Shown piece after piece: positions 26,343-39,066 of a DNA stretch of 64,000 bases; position 1 is the first letter of the stretch; each line of letters opens with the position of its first letter. Made by a program: the position numbers and the translations under genes. Source of the stretch: Polytrichum commune (Eukaryota; Streptophyta; Polytrichopsida; Polytrichales; Polytrichaceae); NCBI GenBank assembly GCA_950295325.1, contig OX485807.1, forward strand, positions 23,841,666-23,905,665. The letters are read 5' to 3'. The notes below the pieces were generated by a model, which saw only the letters and a program-made list of their open reading frames with translations, was not told the DNA's origin and did not search any database.

Positions 26343-29194
26343 GGCCTGCAGCCAGTACCACACGATACTTAATTAGTATCTCCAACTATTATTATGAAGG
26401 AAACCACGGTACTTAAGTCAACAGATGTGAGACATAATTTGAAAATGCAAGTGGCGTGCGTTTAACGTTGATGAGTCAGTGTGGTTACATACTCCCCTTC
26501 AGGGTTTAACATCCACCTATCTTCATAGTGCTAATTCATCTAATGCTTCACTCAACATGGATTCACCTCACATTTCATACTTGTAGACCTTGCAACTGTG
26601 AAATGTAGGAACAATGCAACCCTATGTTTGGTGGGCAATATTCCATGTTGTTGTTTGATGTGATTGAATAATGTGAATTCAGTGGTGATATTGTATGGAT
26701 CTAGAGGTATATGAGGGAAGTTGTTCTGGTATGTTAGATCAGATCAGATCAGTCGAAAGGGACCATAAAATTTGGCTCCAAGCGCATTGTGGAGTTGAGT
26801 CAATGCCACCTGCATGATGATGATGCTAATGCAGTAATTGTGAGGAGAAACAGATGAAATTGGCATAATATTGCTATTCCTATTGCTGGAAGATTTGTTG
26901 CGGACATGTAGATTAGTGAGCGGATATTTACCTCTTTCTTCTCAGCACGGGAGGAGCAACGATTTTCTTATAATTTCTTCAAATTGAACCGAGCTGTGTG
27001 AAGCTGCCCAATTATAAGTTTCAAGGTAACACCAAACCTCCCAAATTTTCCTCTAGTCTGCAGCTCAAGATTGGAAGGTTCGAAGTAGGGCTCCCTCTCT
27101 CATCATCCACAACTGTATTTCAAAGTGCTCAACATCCTAATTCCGAACAGCTCGAGTACTTTGGGATGCTTTAGTTTCCTCACATCTGCAACATGAGCCC
27201 CATGACAATCTTCCAATGTATTTGAATTCCTGTATCAGTAATTTCAGTATTGAAATCAGCAAATGGATCCAAGCACTTCAAGATTACATTTCTCTAGGTC
27301 GTTACACTTCAACTTGCAGCATGATAGGGCCTTGTGTTCACCTTAATATTCCTGCTATCCCAGGTATAAAGAGCATGGCCTATACCATCACAAGTAAAGG
27401 ACCTTCGGATCCCAATTCAGAAATAGAGTTTAGAAAACAGCATCCAACTTTCATCTTCACTTGGGGCAAATAAACGAATAAATGTGCTTGCCTGTGTGGT
27501 GTAAGAAACCTGTTTATGGCCCCTTCTGCCAAACACTATCGAGAGCCAGAAATCTCCTATGTCTGTGAATAAAGAGACAAGGGAAATGCATAGGGAATTC
27601 ATAGGGAATGCATGTGAATAGAACTGGGGGTTCAAGCGGGTACACGTAGATAACTACCCTCATAACGGTAGTTATCTTCTTAACGACCTCCGCTTCGCCT
27701 GAACTGTGCTTCTACTTCACTAGGTTTCACATGTAACGGCCAGAGTTCCTGCATTTAGGGTCCTAGTGTAACCGCTTCTAGAAATGTACTGAAAGCATTA
27801 GATGAGTTCCAAAATGTTCTCGTGATTTATCTGAAAGACTTCAATGAAGACCAGCCTCGCAGCCTCGCAAGGCAGCCTCGCAGGGGTACAATAGCCATGG
27901 CTACATTTTACTGAGGATGGCATGAGTGAAGTGGTACTTTCACAGGTGATTTCAACCCCACGTTATAGCAATGTTAATGCTAAGATACCAGAAATGGGCG
28001 TAGGAAGGAAGGCTATCAAGAAGTACAAATGTGCGACCACAATTAGAAACCAACAAGAGGAAGCTCAAAGAACACATAGAACTGAGGTCTTTACCTAATT
28101 CTGATTGTTGAGTCCGAAGCCTCAAATGTATGTTATTCCCTAACGTACCCTTATAAACATTCGTATGACTTCCAAGCAATGCATTTAGAATTGGACAATC
28201 TCCTTCTAATCATACACATGTACACTGCCGTACATACTCAATCGTGCTACGGAACAGGACGAGGCATGGTGCAGTGAAATGTTCCCTAGAGATGCTAACA
28301 TAGTTACGAGAGATAGCCTTTCCATTGAAGATATTCATCTGGCAACAAAGTAAAGACGAAAATTCATATCGTACAAACCGCGTAGGTTGACATTCTCGAG
28401 TCAGATAGACATTTGGACAATAACATTATTGCGTGCGAGAGGAGATGGACGTTGGTGGCGGAATTGTTTTATAACTGCGAGCTCATGAATTGCTGTACAC
28501 TTGAAACAAAAAGAGGGAAATTAACCCGAGATTGTCCACTGAAAAGGAAACATGGATGCATCAAGGAAGTTGCGGCCTACAAATCTTTTAATGTACAATC
28601 GCGAATATTTTCATTAGCATTCTCTAATATCAGCTGCGATATTGCTTGGAGGAATGAGGATTGAGAACATTCGTGATAGTGGCCGACAACAGCATTTGTA
28701 GAACGTAGCTTCCTTGATGCATCTGTAAACTTTGCACCCTCCATGAACACATGACATTAGCGATTCGTTTGATGCATCCATGCCTTCGTCATTGTGAGCT
28801 GCCAACCTTTGTAGGCCGCAGCTTCATTGGTGCATCCATGTTTACACGAAGGTGTGGATGCCTCAAGAAATGATGTTGACAGCAACACACGAATGGTGTC
28901 AAGTGAAAACATGGGCATGGCTATGATGCTGGAAAAGACCAATGAAATCTCTGCAGTGTAATCTGCAACTCGGAAACCATGGAAGCACTCAAGTTGGGCA
29001 CTCTCCACGAATGATCCTTGGAGAAGCTCATCCACTTAAAATTCTGTATGCTAAAACCCTGCCGAAAGGTGGCACAAATTCAACCTTCAGGCGAAGAGGA
29101 GCTTCATGAATGCGTCTTATTCTGTGTAATTACCCAATATTGAATCTGGAGCGACTTTCTGCGTAACCTCAATCCATCCCTCGCTCTTCTCTAA
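26343..29194. other. Intergenic, upstream of TBCE; no gene seen
   Basis: The segment next to 26342 must contain the TBCE promoter. No further gene was recognised. An 86-codon open frame at 27216-27473 has no motif I recognise and no convincing exon partners. An inverted repeat lies at about 28547-28586 and 28802-28845 (AAACATGGATGCA and GCGGCCTACAAA in both arms), with partial third and fourth copies between them, suggesting a decayed foldback or local duplication. Confidence 0.45.
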
Positions 29195-29400
29195 ATCAAA
29201 TGATCCAAAACATCTTAGCCATCATCAAAGTGAAGAGTCTCTCGCGTCTTAAATGATCACAATAGGCCTCCCCGATGATGTTGACTAGCTATGGAACCTA
29301 AAATAAGTAAAAACAATTGAGCATGTAGTCCAATCTTTTGTAAACACGTGTCCTTTTGACGTTCGTTCTTAACCACACACTATTCAAAAATAGGTGTGTG
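29195..29400 (-). repeat. Dispersed repeat family C (inverted copy)
   Basis: The reverse complement contains GACACGTGTTTACAAAAGAT, TGGACTACATGCTCAA and a terminal CTTCACTTTGATGATG, in the order seen in the 25240 and 40180 copies. Non-coding. Confidence 0.6.
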
Positions 29401-30096
29401 ATCAAGATTAATAACCAAATTAGGCACACTTGCCTAATATGATGAAAGATTGTTTGGGTTTTGGATGCCAAATTTGCAAAATCCTAACCCTTGCCATTGT
29501 TAGACATGCAGTATTAGCTAAAGGTTTATGTTCAATGTAGATAGATATATAGAAATGCGAACTTTGATGAGAGGCACACGTGAATGGAGAGTCACTTCGG
29601 CCACAAGCTACTGCCACCTTTTGGTGGTGGACTCTAAGTTCAATGTAAAATATTCTCCTCCTCTTATCATGGATTTAGGGTGCCCGGAATCACTTGTGGA
29701 CATGCTGATCAAGCCCTCGCATGTTGCCAACCCCTTCAATCTTGAGTGTGAGGGTGCACCACAGATTACGTGTGTCTTCTTGGTGTATGCCCTCTTCTTG
29801 ACTTCATAGGAACGACATGCTTATTGTCCACATGGCCGGAGCATTTGGCGCTCAAGTTGACCTTTTGCATGCTTTAATTGCAAGAGAAACTAATGTGGGT
29901 TACTCAAGCAAAATGTCCAACTAACACATAACTTTGGTGTGTGTACAAAATAAGTAGTGTGTCTCTCCATAGATTAGCTAGAGTGTACACCATGGAAATT
30001 TTTGGGAGTAGAATCCCCATTGGTTGTTGGGGGGCAAGAAGGGTTTATGAGAAGTAGCTAGGTTGGTGTTGGCTGCCAGGTGGTTGGCGTTGTATC

Positions 30097-31404
30097 ATGA
30101 AAAGGAAGGCAACGGTCATGCGTAAGGAAAATGAGGTATGCGGTGACAACAGACTATGGCTAGTGCATTCGGAACCAATGTTGGGTGTGCAATGCCTTGG
30201 TGTTCTCCATTCAAAGTCTATGGGTTGTCACTATAGAGGTTGTCACAAGTTTTTTGAGGCCTCTGTGACTATTGCAGTGACTATTGAGTGAAGTTGATAT
30301 TGATATTAGACTTCTTATGGATTTGAGGAGGTTTATTCAAGAAAATTATAATGTTGGGTTGTGCCCTTTTGAGATGGGTGGTGCTTTGACTCATAAGCAT
30401 TTCCAAATGATGGTGAAGGGCAATTTTAGTAGCTTATGTGTGTTGAACAACAATATCAAGGTGGCTTTGGATGGCATGAAAATCCTCCGATGGGTCATGT
30501 GGTATCTTATAGGAAATTGAGAGATCATGTATTGCATACCTTCTTGGGCATAATTTGGTATTGCATGAAGGACAATGGGGAGGATCATTTTCAGTTTGTT
30601 CATCACAATGTGTCTATCGATGACATGAATGAGGGTGAAATGGAGTATGTGAAGTTTGAAAAGGTCAGTCTAAAGAATTATGTTAGTTTGTCTTATAGCA
30701 ACACTCTTCAAAGGATTCATCAATAGGCACAATTTCGTATGAAGAAGCATAATGAAGTCTATCTTCCCGGTACTTTGTTTCATATGTTAAGAGTAGGCAA
30801 TTTTATCCAAACTATACATGGATGATTTCATTGAGGTCTAGAGCATGGATGTGAGGAGGGCTACTTTCATTTAGAAGATTATAATGTATCCTCGATCATG
30901 ACATTCAAATGGAGGATATTTTGATTTTTTTTTTAAACAATCATGGACGTGGTGAACACGAGGTATTTTAACTTGCAACAAATTGCCCTTGACCATAGGG
31001 TGGAGGAAAGAGAAATAAATAATACCTTGCATCATGATGATGATGGTCGTTTGAAAGAGGATAGAAGAGATCTTGCACTTCATGATTTGCAGTAGAGATG
31101 ACTAGAAGAAGATCTCCAAGCAAGAGTTGTTGAGGGTGGTAGCGATTGTTTTGTTGTGCGCATTGTGGGATATGTTGGAGAGGTTGTTGATGTTGTTGCT
31201 TACGACGCCAAGGTGGGCAGTAGGTGGTGTTGGGTTGGTAGCCTCAACCATGCATATTTGGCTTCCTCCGGGGTTCAACTCCGGTTTGCATCGGGGCAAG
31301 TTGGGTTCAGGGACGGCCTCACTGTTTGTCCCCTTGTATGTACCATCAACAAGTTGAAGGAGTCCAACGTAGAAGTAGCTTTGAAGGATTCCAATTGTAA
31401 ATAG
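30097..31404 (+). pseudogene. Decayed Rep-like (HUH endonuclease-type) transposon protein
   Basis: Broken coding region on the plus strand. One frame (30284-30520) carries GGALTHKHFQMMVKG; the His-Lys-His-Phe-Gln core (codons 30392-30406) resembles Rep motif II (HUH or H-L-Q type). A one-base slip near 30470 moves the reading to the next frame, where WYCMKDNGEDHF (Tyr codon 30559-30561) resembles Rep motif III (Y-x-x-K-D, the catalytic tyrosine). That frame reaches a stop at 30724-30726. It stays readable past several stops through YLPGTLFHML and an acidic/basic stretch to 31404. I see no clear motif I and no helicase Walker motif. Eukaryotic transposons with single-tyrosine HUH Rep proteins (Replitrons) and CRESS-type Reps are the candidate relatives. 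The identity rests on two short motifs. A Lys in the middle of H-x-H is atypical. Confidence 0.5.
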
Positions 31405-31596
31405 TTATGCTTGGCAATAACTTAAAGTTTTTTTTGGTATATATATCCATGACATGGGTGTTTTTGTTGCTTGTTTTTTTGGAATTTTCCAACAAGTAGA
31501 TGCTAATTTAATCGAATTGCCAATAATGAATTAATGGCCTTTTATGTATGTTGTGGGATGTTCATGTGCACAACTAATCATAGTGTGAATGGGTAA

Positions 31597-32010
31597 AAAG
31601 AGCACTTCACGCTAAAGCTTGAGGGCCTACAGAACCAAGTTTGAATAATGAAAAACATCCATGGAATCCTGTAATATGACATCCAATGGATATTACTCAT
31701 AAAATACTAGTTCCTGAGTCAAGCCCACCTCAAAGAGATGGGTCCAACAAAAACCGGAAGACCACGGCACTTCAAAATCGCACAACCCTTGATGTTTTAA
31801 AACTTTATGTGTAGAAGAGCCCCGATGGAAGAGGATGATAATAAAAATAGCATTCGACTGAGAGCTCAGTTGTGTACACATGGCTTTCGCCTACACTTGA
31901 AGGTCCGTGACCACAAAAAACTAATTTCAAAAGGCCCATGGTCCAGCCTTCAGATGAGTTTGAAGCACCTCACAATGGCATGGGCACGGCCCTTGGCCAT
32001 TGTTTAAAGT
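31597..32010. mobile_element. Diverged relative of the 44.8-kb TIR element
   Basis: Starts near AGCACTTCACGC and ends near CATTGTTTAAAGTGGGCG, resembling the termini of the element at 44808-46506. The interior shares ordered blocks with 44808-45190: CATCCATGGA-TC, CATCAAATGG/CATCCAATGG, AGCCCACCTC and GAAGACCACGGCACTTCAAA. It has no satellite array. Its ends are decayed, so the limits are approximate. Confidence 0.45.
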
Positions 32011-32630
32011 GGGCGTTAGTGTGCAAGGTCCGATACAGGGCATGGCTGGATATGCTCAATTTCTTGCACTGGGCGTCACAAAGACGAGTGATGGCATCAT
32101 CCTTACGTGGGCCATCAGCATCCCAGCATACTCTTGCACCCCCCCCGCCTTCCCTTCTTGGTGGGATTACTCATCACCAATTACATCGCATTCTCCGGAT
32201 TACCACTCCCCTCACCCTCTTCAATCCAGCGTCCCTTACTCCGATGCACTTGCATCCTGCAATTAGACACAAAGCCCCATTCATCATCGCCAGTTTGGAC
32301 TTCAGAGCTGCTCTGGATCTCCACTTGTTGCAAAATGATCACAAGTATATGCCCCACATGTTCCTGAGGCGATGCAATCCCTCAAAACCGGACCCAATTG
32401 CGCATGGTTTGGTTTCGGAAAGTCGGCCACCATGATGGGCTATGTACTCACTGCGTTCCTTTCTTATGAAGATGTGTAGAAATGTGTGTGGAGAAAGACT
32501 CACATAAGCTGTTCAGAAGAAGAAGCAGCAGCAGCAGAAGAAGAAGTGGGTTATGTGGGGACATGCTTTGCTGGCTTCTGAATAGTGTGGAAAGATGATG
32601 CAGAGGTTGAGGTGAGAAGGAATTATTGCC
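32011..32630. other. Region upstream of the NYN nuclease gene
   Basis: Likely promoter and 5' leader of the plus-strand NYN gene. A purine-rich trinucleotide run, (GAA)n(GCA)n(GAA)n, occupies about 32516-32546. The open frame 31938-32435 overlaps the preceding element and cannot be spliced in frame to the nuclease exons, so it is not annotated as coding. Confidence 0.45.
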
Positions 32631-35600
32631 ATGCAGGCTCCTCATGGCCACCCGCTTCTGGCGCTATGTCTTAGTTTGCAAGTGGTACCCCGCACAGCTC
32701 ACCGCCCCGCTCATCATCCCACAGTTGTGACGCAAGCCAGCAGTGACCAACCTTATAATGTATGTATGCCTTCATTCTTCACCTTTGTTTCCTTTGTCCA
32801 GTTGTCTATATGTTATGAGATTACAAGATTGTTGTGAGATTCCTGAGTAGATTGTGGTGTGGTAGTAATGATATATATGCTCTTGCACGTGTGGATTTTC
32901 AGTGGCCCTAATATATACATTATAAGTTAGTGGACCATACACCCTGATGTCATCTTTGGGATGAATATCATAGCCACAGCCACTGCAACCCACAATATTT
33001 ATACTAAAAGGTGTGTGCCCTAGGGTAAGGCGCAAGAACTAATTGCAAGAACGTTCTATATCAATCACGAGAGATAGTAGTCTATGAATGTACACAAGGT
33101 CTTGTGCTGGATCTTTCGACAGGCCCTAACAATCTTAATTGGGCTACATTTGCGACTCTGGATAAGAAAAACTCATGTGGTTTGTCAATTTTCCAGAATT
33201 TGACACTTCCCACCTGCTAAATTCGTGTACAAGATCCCTGAGTACAACTGTGGAGTGGTAGTAAGGATATCCTCTTGCACATTTGGACTTTCAGCGCAGC
33301 TGAGTGAAGTCAGTGCCCCTAACATGTACATAATTATAAGTTAGTGGCCGCACACCTTATGTCACTTTTGGGATGCATATCATAACCACATCAACTAAAA
33401 CCACAATATCTGCACTTAGAGGTGTCTCCCCTAGGGTAAGGCACAAGAACAAAATGCAAGAATATTCTAGATCATTCACGAGAGTTCGGAGTCTATGAAT
33501 GTACACTAGGTTCTGTGCTCGGTCTTCGACAGGCCCTAATAACAATCCTAATTGGGCTAAATCTGCGATTCTGGATAAGAATCTCATGTGGTCTGTCAAT
33601 TTTCCAGAACTTGACAATTCCCACCAACAGTAGGATATTCCTCGGCTGAATTCATGTACAAGATTCCTGAGTAGATTATGGTGTGGTGCTCTTGCGATGG
33701 AACCACGTTTGGATTCTCAGTGCAGCTGAGTGTAGTCAGTGGCCCTACATATCCATGATGAGTTTGTGTTCATTTGAGGACAGTACACCTCGTGTCATTT
33801 TGGGGATGCAAAGTATAGCCACATTTAAGTGGAGCCCACAATATTTGCACTAAAAGGTGTAAGCACTAGGGCAAGCACAAGAATAAAATGCAAAAATGTT
33901 CTAGATAATTTGAGAGAGATAGTAATCTATGAACGTACACAAGGTTTTGTGCGTGATCTTTCGACAGGCCCTAATAATCCTAATTGGGCTACACTTTGGA
34001 CACTGGATTCCTGCACATGTAACTTATATGGTCTGTCAATTTCCACCAGCAGTAGAATATTACCCACCCCACATAAAGCTCTAATGGGAGGGTTTTGATG
34101 TAGAGTGGGGTTCACGAGTGCAGGGGTAGGGATTTAGCATTTGCCTACACTTGTCAGGTCGATTTTTGGTGACACTTGAATTGTCCAGCCGATATTTGAC
34201 ACTGGCTATTGCAGATTGCAGTGTGAACCGTCTTTGTTATTTCAGATTGCACAGTTGCAAGTCATTTTGTAAGTATACTTTCATGCAGAAGCATTTCTCC
34301 TTCTCATTTCGTTGTGCATCTGCATTACCAAGATTTATAGCTCTCTTCATCTGTATCACAGAATCATGAGCCCCAGCCAAGAAGGATTACTTCCAATGTG
34401 AAACGCAATCTGCACTTGCTGAAAATCTTCAAGGTAATATAGAGTTATGCATTCTATCCTTATGATTGACACATGCCACTCTTACTCCTGGTTCTTTTGG
34501 CGATGAAAGACCAAACTAGAAAGAGTTTTGTTGCTGAGTGTTGAGATAGGCTGTATTGTTGTTATTAACACAGCATCTTTTATTCTTCATTTGAAAGGAA
34601 TATGCAAAGAAGCAATCGAATTCTGCAAGGCCCACCACAAGTTACCGCAGGAAGAAGATAGAGAAGGAAGACCTGCCTGATGATATTGACGAGTACGAAG
34701 ACCCTACAACAAAGCTCTATTTGTAAGTTACCGAGCACTCCATCATGTTTCATACAAATGACATTTTTTCAGGTCCTTTTATTCTTCGAGGTTGTACCTA
34801 ATTCCTGGATATATTTGTTTGTGACAGTACAAATGATGGATTTGAGCTAGCAACTCCAGTGCTTCTAGTGGATGGTTACAACATGTGTGGATATTGGCCC
34901 AAGCTAAAGAAGCACTTTGCACGTGGCAATCTAGAGGCAGCCAGGGACAAGCTCATTGATGAGCTCATTACATTCACACACATCAAAGGTAATTCTAGGA
35001 ACAATACTTTGTTGCGTTAACTTTCATGCAGATTGAGGTAAAGAATGCATCATTCAATTCCTTGATCTCATCCTCAAATTCTTCTGCTATTGATGTGTCC
35101 ATGATTTCCTTCAGCTGAAGTTGCAGAAGCCTGGTAGTACTTGAAGTTCTTCTAGCATTGATTGACTTCTGTTACCCCTTTCATTGGCATTACAGGGGTG
35201 AAAGTAGTTGTGGTCTTTGATGCCGTATTGTCTGGGCTGCCAAATCATAAGGAAGTTATGAGCAGGTAATGCTGCTCTGAACTTGGCGGTTACAATTGGT
35301 GTCAGTGCAGAAGTAATAGTCTTTGTTGCGAATAACTACTTCCTGTTTCTACTTGAGACTAGCATAAAGGTTTAAGAAAGTTCTTTGTGCAAAAATACCT
35401 ACCATTTTGTATTGGGTATTTGTGAAATTTCGAGGTCTATGCAGACAGGTAGTCCAAAGTTGGACTCTTGTGAACAGATTGGCCACTTGTTGATTCTAGA
35501 AGATCTGTTGTGTGACAGTGTGGACATTGTCTATGCTGCAAGCACAGATTCAGACTCATGGATTGAGAGAGAGGTATTCATGTTTGCTCCACTCGAATGT

Positions 35601-37447
35601 TTCGTTCCTAATGTCTTTGTCCCTAATGTCTTTGTCCTAAAGTTTGCAAACTGATGTAAGGAGAGGTTCCATGCACAAACTGACTCATATTTCTTGTGAT
35701 AATCTGTATTGTGTACATCATCTTGCACGACTCTTGTGACATTCTAAAATTCTGTATGAATTTATTAACAGGTCACGTTGTTAAGGGCAGACGGGTGTCC
35801 CAAGGTGTGGGTGGCCACATCAGATACTTTTCATCAACATGCAGCACATGGCGCGGTTTGTGACCTCCTCTATTTGACAGTCCGACCAGAAGGTCAACTT
35901 CTAGGTTGCATGTGTTCACTTTGCAAGTCACAACAGAGCCTGGGCTTAGCGTTATTAGAGCTTGTGAGTGTGGTTTTGTCAACTGATGCATGTGAACCAT
36001 TGTGAGTTAGGGTATAGGGCAATACTTAAAATCTACATAGTGTAATTGTGCCAGCATCAATATAAAGAGCCTTTGCACAACTGTATGTGTGCAGTGATGT
36101 TCATGAATGTGTGGTCTTCAGCATTATGTCCTAGTTTATGGAACACCAAAGCTAAGGGAATTTTAGCTAGCAAACCATAACGTCTACATCCACTAAGATG
36201 TTGGATTTCCCAACCCAAAATTATCATGGGAAGTGTTGTGGGTGTCATGGATCAAAGGGCCCTTTAGATTTATAAGGTCTATTGGTTCGTTTGGAATTAA
36301 ATGGTTTGAACAAGACATGTAACCGTGTTAATGTGCAGGGCGCTTTTATATGGAGCTGTAACATGCTCATTTCAGAGGTAAAATATGTTTCAGTGCCCTT
36401 GTAGAGCATGTGAATCTCTGTGATGCACTTTTTCCTGTTGTGTTTCTTAGGTCCAACCTGGACTACTGGACATTTCCTTGGTCACCATTGAGTACTTTCT
36501 GGACTTTATACTTCATGCATATGCATTATGGGATTGCCTATCTGGAGTTTCATAAGGTACCTATGTAGATCCAACATCTGCCTTATTTGATTGTGAAGTT
36601 CATGAGCGTGGTGAATCACTTACATGGACACCAATTTGCAATAACCATCACATCAGTAAATGTAGTTATGTTCTGAAGTATCCTACTTCTACATGAATCA
36701 AATGAGGAGATGAGATGAATCTTATTGCACTATTGTAAATTGTTTGGTTATGTTTACTATCCTTTCAACCCATATTCTTCCTGATATTTTACAGGATGAC
36801 ATGGGGTGCGTTAGGATCTGCCTTATCTCAAATTTGTTTGATAACCAACCTCCATGGGTAATTGTAGATTAAAGATGCCAAGAAGGAGCTGCAGGAGCTT
36901 CTGCATGATGAGACGTAGGTTTTTCATGCAATTCAAAGGATTCTCCAGTTTCTGTGTTATCAGAATTAGCTATCACTTACATTATCAATTCTAACCAGTA
37001 TTGTTATATGCGTACATTTTGCAACGCCTTCTTTGCACATAGTGGGGAATCCCACTTTTTTTTTCTTTTTCTTGAGTAACATACATGTGTGTGATTTCTG
37101 ATGGATGTTATAGTATTTTGATGTTATAATACGTCCTAAATGAAATTTTTTGATACTTGTGTGTGGTTGATGATGAAGGCATTTCTAAATGTGCACATGA
37201 GATAGTTTAAGACTCGATCTCAGTTCTGTAACCTTGCCAAATTTGATTGTAGCCTGTCCATTTTCAAAGCCTTTATGTATCCTTCACGGACATGGTCTGG
37301 CACATTGCTCAAGACATGATGACCCTGGGCTTTGTTGACTGCAGGATGTATTCAACCAAAGGCAAACTTTTGGAACATAACTTGGATCCAGAAGTGAGGG
37401 ATGCGCTGCAGGCTTTGAAGCAACAGCTGCGCACTGGAAACAATTAA
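32631..37447 (+). CDS. YacP/Rae1-like NYN-domain ribonuclease, probably plastid-targeted
   Basis: Homologue of the bacterial YacP (Rae1) family: PIN-like NYN nucleases, of which Bacillus Rae1 cleaves mRNA on ribosomes. Exons: 32631-32759, 34362-34433, 34598-34722, 34828-34988, 35196-35265, 35435-35573, 35772-35855, 36339-36377, 36868-36914, 37345-37447; all junctions keep frame, about 322 residues. Acidic catalytic-site candidates sit in LLVDGYNMCGYW, VVVVFDA, AASTDSDSWIE and VWVATSD, the usual NYN order. A Lys/Arg-rich linker and acidic DDIDEYED precede the domain. The C-terminus is a helical tail (DALQALKQQL). Exon 1 encodes 43 residues poor in acids, ending VVTQASSDQ, like a chloroplast transit peptide; it is inferred from phase and composition, so it is less certain than the others. 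Intron 1 (1.6 kb) holds a triple repeat. Confidence 0.88.
32820..34075 (+). repeat. Three-unit tandem repeat in intron 1 of the NYN gene
   Basis: Units at about 32820-33232, 33233-33660 and 33661-34075 (spacing 395 and 429 bp) share ordered blocks: TCCTGAGTAGATT-TGGTGTGG, TAGTCAGTGGCCCTA, CACAATATTTGCACTAAAAG, TCGACAGGCCCTAA-AATC and TAATTGGGCTACA. The units are diverged from one another and contain no conserved protein. Confidence 0.85.
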
Positions 37448-38860
37448 ATTTTTTCCTGGATTTGATAATTTATTCTACATCAATCAAGCTCAAATCAGTT
37501 ATTGTTGCCGGTAAGATCCCGCATTTACCTGTTCTATCTGTAGTATTTTTTCTCATCTATTGAATCAATCTTTGATGTCTTAAGTTTCACCACTGTCCGC
37601 CTCAAGGTATCTGAACACAGAAGTGGCTTCAGTAAGTACACTAAATAGTCCTATTAGTGGGGGCTATAGCAATTCTCCAGGACCACAATACTTTTCAACC
37701 CACGCTAAATCTTTAGTTTAAGATTTAAGTGTGGGCCACATTAATTGTTTCCCTAGGAAATTGATGTGGGTGACTATTATATTTATTTAGTTATTTATTT
37801 ATTTCTCCCTCTTCTGTAAATAAGTGTCACCCACACTTATGAGACTGCCGTCCTGATGTCTTAAGTTCTCATTATAATTTTACCATCAAGTGACAAAAAG
37901 TTTGATACCATCGATAATGAATCCTTTAACATCAGCTTCAAACTGGCAGGGTTGGAGATGGATAGCACTACAACTGCTCTCAAAGGGAGATGCACAACAT
38001 ATGGACAAGACTTGTTGTAGAGCCTCTTTGGAATATCGTGTACAATGCAATGGTTTGAACAAGAATGCGATTTGTGACTTCCTACGGAATTGTTGGAGCA
38101 CTTTAACAAGACATGATTGTTTCACTCAGCAAGGGCCCTTTGTGCTTCTTTTCTCAAGTTTAATATGCCATGAGAAAGCCAGTGTCTGGAACTAACACCT
38201 CCAGGTCTGGAGCGTTTAGGTTTTTTGCTTGAAAGGGCTAGGACAAAGCATATCATTTTTTAAAAGGAATCCGGAAGGTACTTTTGTTTACACTCCTTAA
38301 GCACACAATCATCTAGATTATAGCCACTACTCGGTTTTGTCTGAGCAATACCTACATCTATTCTATCAAATGGTGTACATTCAGATCTATGCCAGGATGT
38401 TAGTGGATGCAATTTCTAGTACCTTTCTTGAAGTTCTGCCATTCAAGTTCCGCCTCAGGGAGATGTTTTTTTTAATGGCTTGTGGCTGTGTACATGAGGA
38501 TGGAAACTCCTTCAGCAGCTGGCATTGTTTTGGAAACTCATTTTCAGCATTTTAATTCCTAGGTGACGGATACGTGACGGATACAAAGGTTAAGAAGACC
38601 TCGTATCTGTCACCTATAAAGGTGCATTTATATAGGATATGTGACGATTTGTACAAAAAACCCCTAACAAGGATTGTGATATTATTTGATTATGTCATTG
38701 GATCCATGTTAAGCACAACCTCTCAAAAAGAGGAAGTGATAATTAAATCATGTGTCAATGGCAATAGATGATATGTATTGAAGTGTAGGCTATTTAAATG
38801 AGCTCAAATCTATCTTTATATGTATTCTCTGATTGGATTAATATATATTCACAAGGAGAT
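37448..38860. other. Intergenic, downstream of the NYN gene
   Basis: The first few hundred bases probably include the 3' UTR of the nuclease gene. A CCCAC...GTGGG hairpin at about 37701-37737 and a second at 37745-37835 (GTGGGTGACTATTAT against AAGTGTCACCCACAC) suggest small foldback sequences. A short direct repeat GTGACGGATAC occurs twice at 38562-38583. No gene was recognised. Confidence 0.45.
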
Positions 38861-38865
38861 TGATA

Positions 38866-39064
38866 GAGGGCATCCCCACATCCTTGTTTGGATATCAAAT
38901 CCTCTAAAATTTTCATTTATTGAGCAGAAAATCATTTCTTTCCGAATTTCCTCGATTCATCCATTCCTCTCTACTTTAATCTGTGGACCTCTCGGACCTG
39001 TTAAGGTTTAGGCTAGACCTGGCTCCTCTTGGATCCTGGTCCAACAGGATGTGGGGATGCCCTC
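38866..39064. mobile_element. 199-bp MITE with perfect TIRs and TA flanks
   Basis: GAGGGCATCCCCACATCC at the left is matched exactly inverted by GGATGTGGGGATGCCCTC at the right, with TA on both sides (38864-38865 and 39065-39066). Size, perfect TIRs and TA duplications fit a Tc1/mariner (Stowaway-type) MITE. The termini are well preserved, suggesting a recent insertion. Confidence 0.8.
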
Positions 39065-39066
39065 TA

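Noticed and set aside
31938-32435. 165-codon open frame with a transit-peptide-like start (MASSLRGPSAS) upstream of the NYN gene
   Set aside because: No donor in it joins the nuclease exons in frame, and its first part overlaps a mobile element; exon 1 at 32631 fits better.
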